This document shows positions 35,386-44,670 of a stretch of DNA of 64,000 bases, piece after piece. The DNA is from Coriobacteriaceae bacterium AM113-163 (GTDB lineage Bacteria > Actinomycetota > Coriobacteriia > Coriobacteriales > Coriobacteriaceae). Where the stretch lies: positions 1,123-65,122 of the forward strand of contig JAQDWB010000011.1 in the NCBI GenBank assembly GCA_027673765.1, written 5' to 3'. A program made the position numbers and the translations under genes. The notes below the pieces were generated by a model, which worked only from the letters and a program-made list of their open reading frames with translations, searched no databases and was not told where the DNA came from. How positions within the stretch are numbered: position 1 is the stretch's first letter; each line of letters starts with the position of its first letter.

Positions 35386-37239
35386 TTACATCTGCTCGGG
35401 CGCGGAAACGCCAACGAGGGTGAGCACCAGGGCGAGCGTCACGCGGACGGCATCGCAAGCGGCCAGACGGGCACGCGAAAGCTCGGGGTCGACGGGACGG
35501 CCCTCGCTCGGCAGCACCTGGCAGGCAGCGTAGAAGCTGTGGAAGTCACCGGCGAGTTCCTCGGCAAAGTGGGTCAGACGGAACGGGGCGCGATCGCGAG
35601 CACAGCTGGCGATCAGGTCGGTGAGCTCGTTGAGCTTGCGCGAAAGGGCGAGCTCGGTCGGGTCGGTCAGCAGCGAGTAATCGACGTTCTCACCGATGGC
35701 CTTGGCGGCAACGGCCTTCATGCCCATCTCGTCGGCCTGCTCGGCGGTAACGTCGGCGGCACGGCGCAGGATGGAGCACACGCGGGCGTGAGCATACTGC
35801 ACGTAATAGACCGGGTTGGAGTTGTCGCGCTTCTTAACGGCCTCGATGTCGAAGTCGACCATCTGGTTGGAGCTCTTGGAGATGAGCGTGTAGCGAGCGG
35901 CATCGGACCCAACCTCGTCGACGAGCTCCTGAAGGGTCACCATGGTGCCCTTGCGCTTGGACATACGGACGGGCTTGCCGTTACGCAGCAGGTTGACGAG
36001 CTGGCCCAGTAGAACCTCAAACTTGCCGGGGTAACCCAGAGCGTCGCAGACGCAGCGGACGCGCTCGATGTAACCGTGGTGGTCGGCGCCCCAGATGTCG
36101 ATGACGTGGTCGACGCGCTGGAACTTATCCCAGTGATAGGCGACGTCGGAGGCGAAGTAGGTGTACTCGCCGTCGGACTTGATCAGGACGCGGTCCTTGT
36201 CGTCGCCCAGATCGGTGGAGCGGAACCACAGGGCGCCGTCCTTGGTGTAGAGGTAGCCCATCTTGTCGAGCTTCTCAAAAGCGCGGTCGACGGCGGAGGT
36301 GCCGGCGGTCTCGCCCTCGGTGTCCTTCACATACAGCGAGCGCTCGGAGTACCAACGGTCAAAGTCGCAGTTGACGGCGTGGCAGAGGTCGCGCATGTTG
36401 TCGACCATCTTCACGTAGCCGCGCTCACGGAAGCTCTCCATACGCTCCTGCGGATCGGCGTCGACCCACTTGTCGCCGTCGGTGCGCCAGAACTCGGCGG
36501 CCTCGTCGATGATGTAGTCGCCGCCGTAAGAGTCCTTGCCCAAGGTCTCGGCAAAGTTGTCCTGATACGGATGGGTCTCGGGGTGCTCGTCGTTCTCGTC
36601 GGCAACAAAGGCGTCACGGTCGGCGATCAGCAGCTTGTGAGCCTCGTCGATATCAACGCCCTGCTTGGCGATGATGTCGGCAAGCTGCATATAGCGCGTG
36701 CTGATGGAGTTGCCGAAGGTGTTCATCTGAGAGCCGTGGTCATTGATGTAGAACTCACGCTGGATCTCATAGCCGGCGTGGTCCATAACGCGGCAGAGCG
36801 AATCGCCCAGCGCGGCCCAGCGGCCGTGGCCGATGTGCATGGGGCCGACGGGGTTGGCGGAAACGAACTCGACCTGGGTCTTCAGGCCACCACCGACGTT
36901 GGACTTAGCGAAGTCCATGCCCTTCTCGCGAGCCTCGCCAAAGATGGCATTCTTGACGGCAACGGAGAGGTAGAAGTTGATGAAGCCGGGGCCTGCGATC
37001 TCGACCTTCTCGATCGCGGGGTCCTCGGGCATATGGGCAACGATGACCTCGGCGATCTTGCGCGGGGCGCAGTGGGCCAGCTTGGCGGACTTCAGGGCCA
37101 TGGTAGAGGTCCACTCGCCATGAGAAGTGTCAGCCGGTCGCTCGATAGCGCAATCGTCAAGTTCAAATGCGGAAAGGTCGCCGGCCTCCTGGGCCGCAGC
37201 AAGCGCAGCGCGTACCAGCTCTTCAATCTTCTCGGGCAT
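35386..37239 (-). CDS. argS: arginyl-tRNA synthetase
   Basis: Class I aminoacyl-tRNA synthetase of 617 residues charging tRNA-Arg. The N-terminal Arg-S domain (IEELVRAALAAAQEAG) is followed by the HIGH motif in NPVGPMHIGHGRWAALGD, the KMSK-equivalent RMSKRKGTMVTLQEL, and the C-terminal DALR anticodon-binding domain (YAHARVCSILRRA...). ATG 37237-37239 has AAGGAGG four bases upstream; a longer frame to 37329 lacks such a site. Single gene with its own terminator. Confidence 0.96.
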   Translation of the reverse strand: MPEKIEELVRAALAAAQEAGDLSAFELDDCAIERPADTSHGEWTSTMALKSAKLAHCAPRKIAEVIVAHMPEDPAIEKVEIAGPGFINFYLSVAVKNAIFGEAREKGMDFAKSNVGGGLKTQVEFVSANPVGPMHIGHGRWAALGDSLCRVMDHAGYEIQREFYINDHGSQMNTFGNSISTRYMQLADIIAKQGVDIDEAHKLLIADRDAFVADENDEHPETHPYQDNFAETLGKDSYGGDYIIDEAAEFWRTDGDKWVDADPQERMESFRERGYVKMVDNMRDLCHAVNCDFDRWYSERSLYVKDTEGETAGTSAVDRAFEKLDKMGYLYTKDGALWFRSTDLGDDKDRVLIKSDGEYTYFASDVAYHWDKFQRVDHVIDIWGADHHGYIERVRCVCDALGYPGKFEVLLGQLVNLLRNGKPVRMSKRKGTMVTLQELVDEVGSDAARYTLISKSSNQMVDFDIEAVKKRDNSNPVYYVQYAHARVCSILRRAADVTAEQADEMGMKAVAAKAIGENVDYSLLTDPTELALSRKLNELTDLIASCARDRAPFRLTHFAEELAGDFHSFYAACQVLPSEGRPVDPELSRARLAACDAVRVTLALVLTLVGVSAPEQM

Positions 37240-37581
37240 AGATCCTCCTTGTGTTAAAGCCCCCGAGCTCTTGGTCACTCGTAGGGCAAAAGCCAGAGTT
37301 TGTAGCACTCTATCACAAGCGACGGGCACTGTCGCAGGGTAAAGCTAATAGATATTGCATATGCACAAAAATGACTACAGCTTGCATGGAGTCACTCAAA
37401 GATGCCGGTCTGCCTGCAGATTATGCAGGCGTTGAAAATGCATAAAGGTGTGAATGAGCTGTGTCTTTTATCGAATACTCTTACCTATCAGAGTTGTGTG
37501 CTTTTCCTGCATAAAGTGAGGATTTGCGCACGTCAGCGTGTTATTCTAGACATACGTAAATTCGTATAAGTTGGAGGTAGC
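37240..37581. other. divergent promoter region between argS and carD
   Basis: 342-bp gap with a perfect hairpin GCCTGCA-gatta-TGCAGGC at 37413-37431 and two copies of TGCATAAAG (37440-37448 and 37508-37516). TTGCATATGCA lies at about 37354. These may be operator half-sites for argS or carD; no consensus I can name. Possible carD -10 TATTCT near 37541. Confidence 0.4.
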
Positions 37582-38067
37582 ATGTTCTCAATCGGTCAAC
37601 ACGTCATTCATCCGGGTCAGGGAGTCTGCACCGTCGTCGGTTTTAGGGACGACACGCCGCAGCCCATGTTGTTGCTCGAGGCCAAGCAGGGGCATGCGCA
37701 GACGATCCTTATGTACCCCGTGGCGCAGGCCGACCGTCTGCATGCCGCCATCTCCCAGCAAGATGCCGAGCACCTGCTGAGCCACTATGACGAGCTGGAG
37801 TGCGACACCTTTACCGAGCGTAACAGCTCGCTTGAGGAGACGCACTTTAAGCAGCAGCTCAAGCTGGGCGCGCCCGAGACGGTCCGCGTGGCAAAGACCA
37901 TGATGCACCGCATTCGCCAGGCCGAGGAAGCTGATAAAAAGCCCAGCTCTTACTACATGCGCGTACTCAAGGAGGCCAAGCGCCGCTCCATTGAGGAGTT
38001 CGCCGTGGCCCTGGGCGTCACCGAAGAGGACGCCGAAGCCCGCCTAGCCCAAGCCGCCCTCAACTAA
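37582..38067 (+). CDS. carD: CarD family RNA polymerase-binding regulator
   Basis: Protein of 161 residues. The N-terminal 60 residues are a CarD/TRCF RNA-polymerase-interaction domain (FSIGQHVIHPGQGVCTV at the start), and the helical C-terminal half matches the CarD DNA-binding domain. CarD stabilises open promoter complexes and tunes rRNA and stress transcription in actinobacteria. ATG 37582 has TTGGAGG five bases upstream. Monocistronic: a repeat-type terminator follows 14 nt after the stop. Confidence 0.87.
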   Translation: MFSIGQHVIHPGQGVCTVVGFRDDTPQPMLLLEAKQGHAQTILMYPVAQADRLHAAISQQDAEHLLSHYDELECDTFTERNSSLEETHFKQQLKLGAPETVRVAKTMMHRIRQAEEADKKPSSYYMRVLKEAKRRSIEEFAVALGVTEEDAEARLAQAALN

Positions 38068-38080
38068 CCCATCCGCGCCA

Positions 38081-38122
38081 AAAACCACCACAAAGGGGAC
38101 AGGCACCTTTGTGGTGGTTTTT
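38081..38122 (+). repeat. R1 palindromic repeat copy 1, acting as carD terminator
   Basis: AAAACCACCACAAAGG and CCTTTGTGGTGGTTTT form a 16-bp perfect stem around GGACAGGCA, followed by more T. One of six copies in the window, all 12-26 nt after a stop codon. Confidence 0.9.
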
Positions 38123-38184
38123 TCGTTCTAGTCGTTCTAGTAGTATTCATTCTTAGCGATACCTACGAGCACAAGGAGCCTCTT

Positions 38185-38784
38185 ATGGCAGAGCCACTTA
38201 CCGCCGGAATCACCCGCGACCGTGCGTTCGAACTGCTCAACGAGCACAACAAGGACCCGTTCCACATCACCCATGGCGAAACGGTCGAGGGCACCATGCG
38301 CTACTTTGCGCGCGAGTTCGACCCCGAGAACGAGGAGTTTTGGGGCATCGTCGGCCTGCTGCACGACCTGGATTGGGAGGAGCATGAGGATGACCCCATG
38401 AACCACACCATCTATGCGGCCGAGATCCTCGAGGGCGAGGGCGCCTCTCCCGAGCTCATTCGCGCCATCCAGACGCACACGTCCGATTTCAACACCTCGC
38501 TGCCCAAGCCCGAACTGCAGATGGAAAAGATACTGTTCGCCTGCGACGAGCTCACCGGCCTGATCGGAGCCGCCGTCGTCATGCGCCCGAGCAAGAGCGT
38601 CATGGACTTTACGACCAAGTCGCTCAAGAAGAAGTTCAAGGACAAGCGCTTTGCCGCCGGCTGCTCGCGTGACGTGATTTCGCAGGGCGCCGAGATGCTG
38701 GGCTGGGAGCTTCCCGAGCTCTTCGACCGTACCATCGCGGCCATGCAATCCTTCGCTCCCGATCGCGACACCTTCCAGGCCTAA
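38185..38784 (+). CDS. HD domain hydrolase
   Basis: Protein of 199 residues with an HD-superfamily metal site: HITHGETVEGTM, GLLHDLDWEEH (the HD pair), DPMNHTIYAAEIL and a later HTSDF, which supply the His/Asp ligands. Such small HD proteins are metal-dependent phosphohydrolases, often acting on nucleotides. AAGGAG lies eight bases before ATG 38185. Monocistronic, followed by an R1 repeat. Substrate unknown. Confidence 0.82.
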   Translation: MAEPLTAGITRDRAFELLNEHNKDPFHITHGETVEGTMRYFAREFDPENEEFWGIVGLLHDLDWEEHEDDPMNHTIYAAEILEGEGASPELIRAIQTHTSDFNTSLPKPELQMEKILFACDELTGLIGAAVVMRPSKSVMDFTTKSLKKKFKDKRFAAGCSRDVISQGAEMLGWELPELFDRTIAAMQSFAPDRDTFQA

Positions 38785-38801
38785 CCGCCCACGCCACCTA
38801 T

Positions 38802-38841
38802 AACCACCGCAAAGGGGACAGGCGCCTTTGTGGTGGTTTTT
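38802..38841. repeat. R1 palindromic repeat copy 2, between HD gene and proA
   Basis: AACCACCGCAAAGG with CCTTTGTGGTGGTT; one A-to-G change in the left arm gives a G-T pair. A T-run follows on the plus strand. It lies 17 nt after the HD stop and 14 nt after the proA stop, so it can end both transcripts. Confidence 0.88.
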
Positions 38842-38855
38842 CGTTTGCAACAGGT

Positions 38856-40142
38856 TTAGGGACGGACCTGGCCGGTGCCGCGGAGCTTGTATTTGTAGGT
38901 AGTGAGGGCCTCGGCGGCAAAGGGGCCGCGGGCGTGGAGCTTTTGGGTCGAGATGCCGATCTCGGCGCCCAGGCCAAACTCGCCGCCGTCGGTAAAGCGC
39001 GTGCTGGCGTTGGCGTACACGGCCGAGGCATCGACCGCGTCCAGGAAGCGCTCGCAAGCATCCGTATCCTCGGCAACGATGGCCTCGGAGTGCATCGTGC
39101 CGTAGCGGTTGATGTGCGCGATGGCCTCGTCCTCGTTCGCCACGACCTTCACGCTCATCTCGAGCGCCAGATACTCGCGACCCCAGTCCTCCTCAGTCGC
39201 GGCAACGTAGTCATCGCCCTCGGCAAGCCCGGCGTCGGCGCATGCGGCGCACGTGGCCTCGTCGCCGTGAATGAGCACGCCGTGGTCGTGCAGCACGGCC
39301 ACGACCGCGGGCAAAAACACATTGGCCACAGCATGGTCGACCAGCAGCGACTCGGCGGCATTGCACACGCCTACACGCTGGGTCTTGGCATTAACGATAA
39401 TGTTGAGCGCCTTATCAAAGTCGGCGGACTCATGCACGTAGATATGACAGTTGCCCGTGCCCGTCTCGATCACCGGCACAAGCGACTCGCGCACGCAGCG
39501 CTGGATCAGGCCTGCACCGCCGCGCGGAATGAGTACGTCGACAATACCGCGGAGCTTCATGAGCTCGCCAGTGGCCTCGCGGTCGGTGGACTCGATCATC
39601 GAGATAGCTTCGCGTGGAAAGCCCTGGGCCTCAAGCGCATCGGCCAGCAGTTCGGCAATCATGGCGCACGAGTGATAGGCCAGCGAACCGCCGCGCAGGA
39701 TGCAGGCGTTGCCGGTGCGGATGCAGATGCCCGCGGCATCGGCCGTCACGTTGGGGCGCGCCTCGTAGACCATGGCAACCAGGCCCAGCGGCACACTCAC
39801 GCGCGTAAGGTCCACGCCACTCGCAAGCACACGGTGATCGAGCACGCGGCCCACGGGATCGGGCAGCTCGGCGAGCTTCTCCAGGCCGGCGGCCATGCCC
39901 TCGACGCGCTCGGGCGTCAGCAGCAGACGATCGAGCAATCCGACCGAGGTGCCCGCATCACGCGCAGCGGACATATCGAGCTCGTTGGCGGCGACGATGG
40001 AGTCGATACCGTTGCGCAGTGCTGCGGCCATGGCGCGCACGGCCTCCTGGCGCTGCTCGTCGCTCGCCGTGGCAAGCGAGGCCGACGCTGCCTTAGCGGC
40101 AACGGCAAGATCGTGGACATACGTGGCTATATCGACCGACAT
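38856..40142 (-). CDS. proA: glutamate-5-semialdehyde dehydrogenase (gamma-glutamyl phosphate reductase)
   Basis: Second enzyme of proline synthesis, 428 residues; reduces gamma-glutamyl phosphate with NADPH. The catalytic Cys is in NAKTQRVGVCNAAESLLV, the cofactor region in RPNVTADAAGICIRTGNA, and LIPRGGAGLI is another family block. Start ATG 40140-40142. proB, its usual operon partner, lies 1.7 kb away on the same strand with an oppositely oriented peptidase between them. Confidence 0.95.
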   Translation of the reverse strand: MSVDIATYVHDLAVAAKAASASLATASDEQRQEAVRAMAAALRNGIDSIVAANELDMSAARDAGTSVGLLDRLLLTPERVEGMAAGLEKLAELPDPVGRVLDHRVLASGVDLTRVSVPLGLVAMVYEARPNVTADAAGICIRTGNACILRGGSLAYHSCAMIAELLADALEAQGFPREAISMIESTDREATGELMKLRGIVDVLIPRGGAGLIQRCVRESLVPVIETGTGNCHIYVHESADFDKALNIIVNAKTQRVGVCNAAESLLVDHAVANVFLPAVVAVLHDHGVLIHGDEATCAACADAGLAEGDDYVAATEEDWGREYLALEMSVKVVANEDEAIAHINRYGTMHSEAIVAEDTDACERFLDAVDASAVYANASTRFTDGGEFGLGAEIGISTQKLHARGPFAAEALTTYKYKLRGTGQVRP

Positions 40143-40254
40143 GGACGGCCCTTTCTCCTAGAAGTTTGCAACCATGGTAGCCGATTTGCGCATGGCCTCG
40201 CCCGCGGCGGTAGAATTGGTCAACCCGAAACACCGCAACGAACGGAAGACTCAC

Positions 40255-41673
40255 ATGGCCCTCATCACTTCGTACCACGTCCCCGGCCTGTATGTCGAGG
40301 ACCACAGCATCGACGTCCCCCTCGACTGGCGCGGCCTGGAGCCAATGCTCCTGGCCGTCGGCAGCACCATGCGCCGCGGCGCTATGCCGGCACCAATCGC
40401 CGGCGCGCCCGAGAGCATCAAGCTCTTCTACCGCGTGGTTTGCGCGCCCGACCGCATCAACGACGATCTGCCGCTGCTTCTGTTTTTGCAGGGCGGCCCC
40501 GGCGGCGAGAGCCCGCGTCCGCTGTCACCCACAAGCGATGGCTGGATCGAGGAGGCCGTCAAGCACTTCCGCGTGGTCCTGCCCGACCAGCGCGGCACCG
40601 GACGCAGTAGCTGCGTGGACGGACGCACGATTGCCACCTTGGGCGATCGCGCCGAGGCAGCCGGCGCCGATGCGGCCCGCTCGCAGGCGGACTTCCTCAA
40701 GCGCCACCTCGCCAGCTCCATCGTGCGCGATTTTGAGTACCTGCGCCTGGTGGGCTTTGGCGGCAAGCCCTGGGTCACACTCGGGCAGAGCTACGGCGGC
40801 TTTTTGACGTTGAGCTATCTGTCGCTCTTCCCCGAGGGCGTGGCGGCAAGCTTTACCTGCGGCGGCATCCCCCACGTGCCGGCGAGCGCAAGCGAGGTCT
40901 ACGCGCACACCTTCCCGCGCATGGCTGCCAAGACACAGCAGTATTACGACCGCTACCCCGCCGACGTCGAGCGCGTGGCGGCTCTTGCCGATGCGCTCGA
41001 GGCTCAGAAGCCCGTGCTGCCCGACGGCTCGCCGATGACGGTCGAGCGCCTACAGCTCATGGGCAGCGACTTTGGCATGAAGCCGAGCTTTGAGCGCATG
41101 CATTGGATTATCGATCACGCTTTTGTTGACGGCGACGGCACGCTGACCTGCGGCGTCTCGATATCTGACAGCTTTTTGATGCGTGCCTTCGAGCGCACCA
41201 ACACGCGCACGAATCCGCTGTACTGGACGCTTCAGGAGTTCATCTACGCCGACGGCGATACCATGCCCATTCGCTGGGCCGCCGCAGAGGAGAAGGCACA
41301 CCGTGCCGAGTTCGACACCCTCGCGCGCCCGCTCATGTTTACCGGCGAGGCCATGTTCCCGTGGATGTTTGAGCAGATGCCCGAGCTTAAGCCGTTTAAA
41401 CCCGCCATGGACCTGCTGATGGAAGACACCAGCTGGGACAAGATCTACGACCCGCAACGCCTGGCCTGCAACGAGGTGCCGCTCCAGGCCGCGGTGTATT
41501 TCGACGACATGTACGTCGATTCGGGCCTGCAGCTCGATACGCTCAGCCGCGTGGGCAACTCGCATGCCTGGGTGACGAACGAGTTCGAGCACGACGGCCT
41601 GCACGGCAGCGTGGTGTTCAAATGCCTCTTCGACGAAGCCCTCAACCGAGGAGACCTGCGCCGGATCTTCTAG
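40255..41673 (+). CDS. proline iminopeptidase-type alpha/beta hydrolase (peptidase S33)
   Basis: Protein of 472 residues. FLQGGPGGESPRP is the oxyanion/HGGPG motif of proline iminopeptidases, VLPDQRGTGRS follows, and the nucleophile is in GQSYGGFLTLSYL. A late NSHAWVTNEFEHDGLHG supplies the catalytic His. S33 enzymes release N-terminal proline from peptides. It sits between proA and proB but on the other strand. ATG 40255 has GGAAG seven bases upstream; an earlier frame to 40174 is less likely. Confidence 0.86.
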   Translation: MALITSYHVPGLYVEDHSIDVPLDWRGLEPMLLAVGSTMRRGAMPAPIAGAPESIKLFYRVVCAPDRINDDLPLLLFLQGGPGGESPRPLSPTSDGWIEEAVKHFRVVLPDQRGTGRSSCVDGRTIATLGDRAEAAGADAARSQADFLKRHLASSIVRDFEYLRLVGFGGKPWVTLGQSYGGFLTLSYLSLFPEGVAASFTCGGIPHVPASASEVYAHTFPRMAAKTQQYYDRYPADVERVAALADALEAQKPVLPDGSPMTVERLQLMGSDFGMKPSFERMHWIIDHAFVDGDGTLTCGVSISDSFLMRAFERTNTRTNPLYWTLQEFIYADGDTMPIRWAAAEEKAHRAEFDTLARPLMFTGEAMFPWMFEQMPELKPFKPAMDLLMEDTSWDKIYDPQRLACNEVPLQAAVYFDDMYVDSGLQLDTLSRVGNSHAWVTNEFEHDGLHGSVVFKCLFDEALNRGDLRRIF

Positions 41674-41680
41674 CAAAGGA

Positions 41681-41728
41681 GTGTCCCCACCTGCCGACAC
41701 AAAAGGAACGTCCCCAAGTGCCGGCAAC
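41681..41728 (+). repeat. GGGGACGTTCCT-type repeat, short copy
   Basis: GTGTCCCC, GCCGACAC, AAGGAACGTCCCC and AAGTGCCGGC appear in the same order as in the longer array at 54459-54535. Lies just after the iminopeptidase stop codon. Confidence 0.6.
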
Positions 41729-41758
41729 GACAATGCCGCAGGAAGAGGACGGAAAGCG

Positions 41759-41857
41759 AAAACGCCCCTAAGCGATCAAGGTGACGTGAAAGAGGAGGGC
41801 ATTGACCTTTTGGTCATGCCCGACGATTGAACGTCAGATTGCCGCTTAGGGGCGTTT
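41759..41857 (-). terminator. large branched hairpin downstream of proB
   Basis: Outer arms AACGCCCCTAAGCG (41761-41774) and CGCTTAGGGGCGTT (41843-41856) are perfectly complementary; inside, TGACGT pairs with ACGTCA and GGGCATTGACC with GGTCATGCCC. The minus strand runs into GTTTTCG after the outer stem, so it may terminate proB, whose stop is 15 nt away, but it is far more elaborate than needed. Could be a 3'-UTR regulatory or stabilising structure. Confidence 0.6.
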
Positions 41858-41871
41858 GCAGCGTCAATTGG

Positions 41872-42999
41872 TTAGGCGAAGACGATCAGATTATCTCGAT
41901 GGATCGCGGGCTTCTCGGCCAGGTTAGCGAGCAGGCGGTTGCTGGCGATCTGGTCCTGGCGGCGGCCGGCGGCAAGCTCCAGCACGTCCGAATCGGCCTC
42001 GGCGATACCGCGGGCGACGACCATACCGCTCGGGTCGCACACGTCGAGCACATCGCCCTCGGAAAACACGCCATCGACCTCGCGAATACCCACCGCAAGC
42101 AAGGAAGAGCCACGGCTTACCAGCGCCTTCGCAGCACCATCATCGACCGTCACCGAGCCATGTGCCTTGTCACCCAGCGCGATCCACAGCTTGCGCGGCG
42201 CGATGTCCAGGCGCTCAGCTGGCGGATCGAACAGCGTACCCACGCTCTCGCCGCGGGCCAGACGCACAAGCGCATCGGGCTCCTCGCCCGAGCAAATCAC
42301 GCTTTGAATGCCCGCCGTCATCAGAATGCGGCTCGCGCGAATCTTGGTGATCATGCCGCCCGTGCCCACCGATGTGGAAGAATCGCCCGCCGAGGCGATA
42401 ATCTTGGCATCGATCTTATGCACAACCGGGACGAACTCGGCCGTGGGGTCCTCGTGCGGATTGGCGGTGTAGAGGCCATCGATGTCCGAGAGCGTCACGC
42501 ACAGATCGGCGGAAACCAGACAGCTCACAAGCGCCGCCAGCGTGTCGTTGTCGCCAAACTTGATCTCGTCGACGGTAACGGTATCGTTCTCGTTGACAAC
42601 AGGCACCACGCCAAGCTCCACCAGGCGCAGCAGGGCGTCGCGTGCGTGCAGGTAGGACGTGCGGCGGGCCGTATCGTGGCGCGTGAGTAGCACGAGCGAG
42701 GTGAGCAGATCCCGTGCATGGAACTCCTCGTCGTAGGCCGACGAGATGATGCACTGACCAGCCGAGGCGCACGCCTGCAGGCTCGGCAGGTCGCCGACCG
42801 GCTTGTGGTCGAAGCCCAGCACGGGATAGCCACAGGCGATAGCGCCCGAGCTCACCACGACCAGGCGCCAGCCAAGCTCGCGCAGCGCTGCGGCCTGATC
42901 GGCAAGCCCGCCGATAAAGGCGCGGTTGACCTTGCCGTCGGCGCCCACCACCGTAGACGAACCGATCTTTACCACCATCGTTTTATAAGAAGTCGTCAT
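41872..42999 (-). CDS. proB: glutamate 5-kinase
   Basis: First enzyme of proline synthesis, 375 residues; phosphorylates glutamate. The amino-acid kinase domain has MVVKIGSSTVV, VVVSSGAIACG, VNENDTVTVDEIKFGDNDTL and GTGGMITKI; a C-terminal PUA domain (WIALGDKAHGSVTVDDGA onward) completes the long form. Glutamate kinases are usually feedback-inhibited by proline. No strong ribosome binding site before ATG 42997-42999. Confidence 0.95.
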   Translation of the reverse strand: MTTSYKTMVVKIGSSTVVGADGKVNRAFIGGLADQAAALRELGWRLVVVSSGAIACGYPVLGFDHKPVGDLPSLQACASAGQCIISSAYDEEFHARDLLTSLVLLTRHDTARRTSYLHARDALLRLVELGVVPVVNENDTVTVDEIKFGDNDTLAALVSCLVSADLCVTLSDIDGLYTANPHEDPTAEFVPVVHKIDAKIIASAGDSSTSVGTGGMITKIRASRILMTAGIQSVICSGEEPDALVRLARGESVGTLFDPPAERLDIAPRKLWIALGDKAHGSVTVDDGAAKALVSRGSSLLAVGIREVDGVFSEGDVLDVCDPSGMVVARGIAEADSDVLELAAGRRQDQIASNRLLANLAEKPAIHRDNLIVFA

Positions 43000-43080
43000 A
43001 CGTCAAACCAATCGAATGTTCAGCGAACGGGCGAACGGGCCGAGCGAGAAAATAATCCATGTTCCTCCGTCCCCTTCGGA

Positions 43081-44586
43081 TTATTTTGCCCAGGGGAAGG
43101 CAGAAGCCGCGGCCATGTTCTTGCGCACGAGTTCATCGCGCACCTGAGCCAGGCCCTGCTCCATGCCCACCACATAGGTCTGCGGGTACAGGAAGCGCTT
43201 GAAAGCTGCGTCCAGATGATCGAGCGCCCAAGCACAGCGCTCGCGCGCGTCCTGGATGCTCTCACGCGGAGCCACCGCACTGCCATCGCGCACGATCGGC
43301 ACCAGCAGCTCGCGATACTCAAGTTCGGACACGTCGGTCACCAGGGCGGCATCATTCACGGCCACGAGGGTATTGCCGCGCGCGGCGCCCTCCCCCGCCA
43401 GATGGTCCTCGTCGTAGATCATGTCGCAGACCGGACCGCCAAAGCCGTCGTAATAACGGCGCACGCGTTGCACACCCGGGATCGTGCGCTTGTAGGGCTG
43501 CTCGGAGAGCTTGACCACCGGCGTCCATGGGTCCGTCTCGCTCGCGCGGCGGGCGGAAAGCTTGTACACGCCGCCCAGCGCCGGCTGATCATAGCAGGTC
43601 GCGAGTTTGGTACCCACGCCAAAGCTATCGATGGGCGCGCCCTGGTCGAGCAGCGACTGAATCGTGTACTCGTCCAGATCGTTGGAAACCGAGATCCCCA
43701 CATAGGGCAGGCCCTCGGCATCAAAACGGCCGCGAACATACTTGGAGAGCTTGGCGAGGTCGCCGGAGTCGATGCGAATGGCCGACAGGCGCTCGCCCGC
43801 CGCCTCCATCTCCTTGGCAACCGTAATGGCATGCTCGCAGCCCTCGCGCACGTCATAGGTGTCGATGAGCAGCGTGCAATTCTTGGGGCTCGACTTGGCA
43901 AAGGCGCGGAAGGCCTCGAGCTCGGAGTCGAAGCTCATCACCCAGCTGTGCGCGTGGGTGCCAAAGACGGGGATGCCGTAACGGCGCCCGGCAAGCACGT
44001 TAGACGTGGACGAGCAGCCGGCAACGTAGCTCGCGCGGGCGACGGCCAGACCGCCATCGGGACCCTGGGCGCGGCGCAGGCCAAACTCGGCGACAGGACG
44101 GCCATCCGCCGCCAACACCACGCGTGCCGTCTTGGTGGCGACGAGCGTCTGGAAGCCGACGATGTTGAGCAGCGCCGTCTCGAGCAGCTGGCACTCCAGC
44201 GCGGGGCCGGTGACGCGCACCATGGGCTCGCGCGGAAACACGAGCTCGCCCTCGGGCACGGCGTCAATGTTCACGTGCGCACGGAAGTTGCGCAGGTAGT
44301 CGAGGAATCCAGGCTTGAACATCGCGCCGCCGGCAGGGGCCTGGAGCGAGGCGAGGTAGTCGATGTCCTCGGGCGTAAAGCGCAGATTCTCGACCAGCTC
44401 GGGCAGTTCGGCGGTGCCGCACATGACAGCATAGGCGCTGCCAAAGGGATGGTCGCGGTAAAACGCGGTAAAACAACCCTGCTCATTGGCCTTGCCGCTC
44501 TCCCACAGGCCCTGGGCCATAGTGAGCTCGTACAGATCGGTAAGCATTGCGATGTCGGTGGGATGCGAGATGTCGGTCAAAGCCAT
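43081..44586 (-). CDS. pncB: nicotinate phosphoribosyltransferase
   Basis: Enzyme of 501 residues making nicotinate mononucleotide from nicotinate and PRPP in NAD salvage. LTDLYELTMAQ opens the family; FGLRRAQGPDGG, FGTHAHSWVMSF (catalytic His region), IRIDSGDL and FGVGTKLATCYDQPALGGVYKL are the substrate and phosphate sites. CGAAAGG lies upstream of ATG 44584-44586. It ends 81 nt before proB on the same strand with no clear terminator, so cotranscription is possible. Confidence 0.95.
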   Translation of the reverse strand: MALTDISHPTDIAMLTDLYELTMAQGLWESGKANEQGCFTAFYRDHPFGSAYAVMCGTAELPELVENLRFTPEDIDYLASLQAPAGGAMFKPGFLDYLRNFRAHVNIDAVPEGELVFPREPMVRVTGPALECQLLETALLNIVGFQTLVATKTARVVLAADGRPVAEFGLRRAQGPDGGLAVARASYVAGCSSTSNVLAGRRYGIPVFGTHAHSWVMSFDSELEAFRAFAKSSPKNCTLLIDTYDVREGCEHAITVAKEMEAAGERLSAIRIDSGDLAKLSKYVRGRFDAEGLPYVGISVSNDLDEYTIQSLLDQGAPIDSFGVGTKLATCYDQPALGGVYKLSARRASETDPWTPVVKLSEQPYKRTIPGVQRVRRYYDGFGGPVCDMIYDEDHLAGEGAARGNTLVAVNDAALVTDVSELEYRELLVPIVRDGSAVAPRESIQDARERCAWALDHLDAAFKRFLYPQTYVVGMEQGLAQVRDELVRKNMAAASAFPWAK

Positions 44587-44670
44587 GGGGCGACCTTTCG
44601 GATGCGTTGTGCAGAGGTTGAGGGTTGGACAAGGGCAGAGTGTTCGGACATGACGCCCGATGTAAATCGG

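Noticed and set aside
40255..41673. Recent horizontal insertion of the iminopeptidase between proA and proB
   Set aside because: Codon use and GC content match the neighbours and no repeats or integrase mark the borders.
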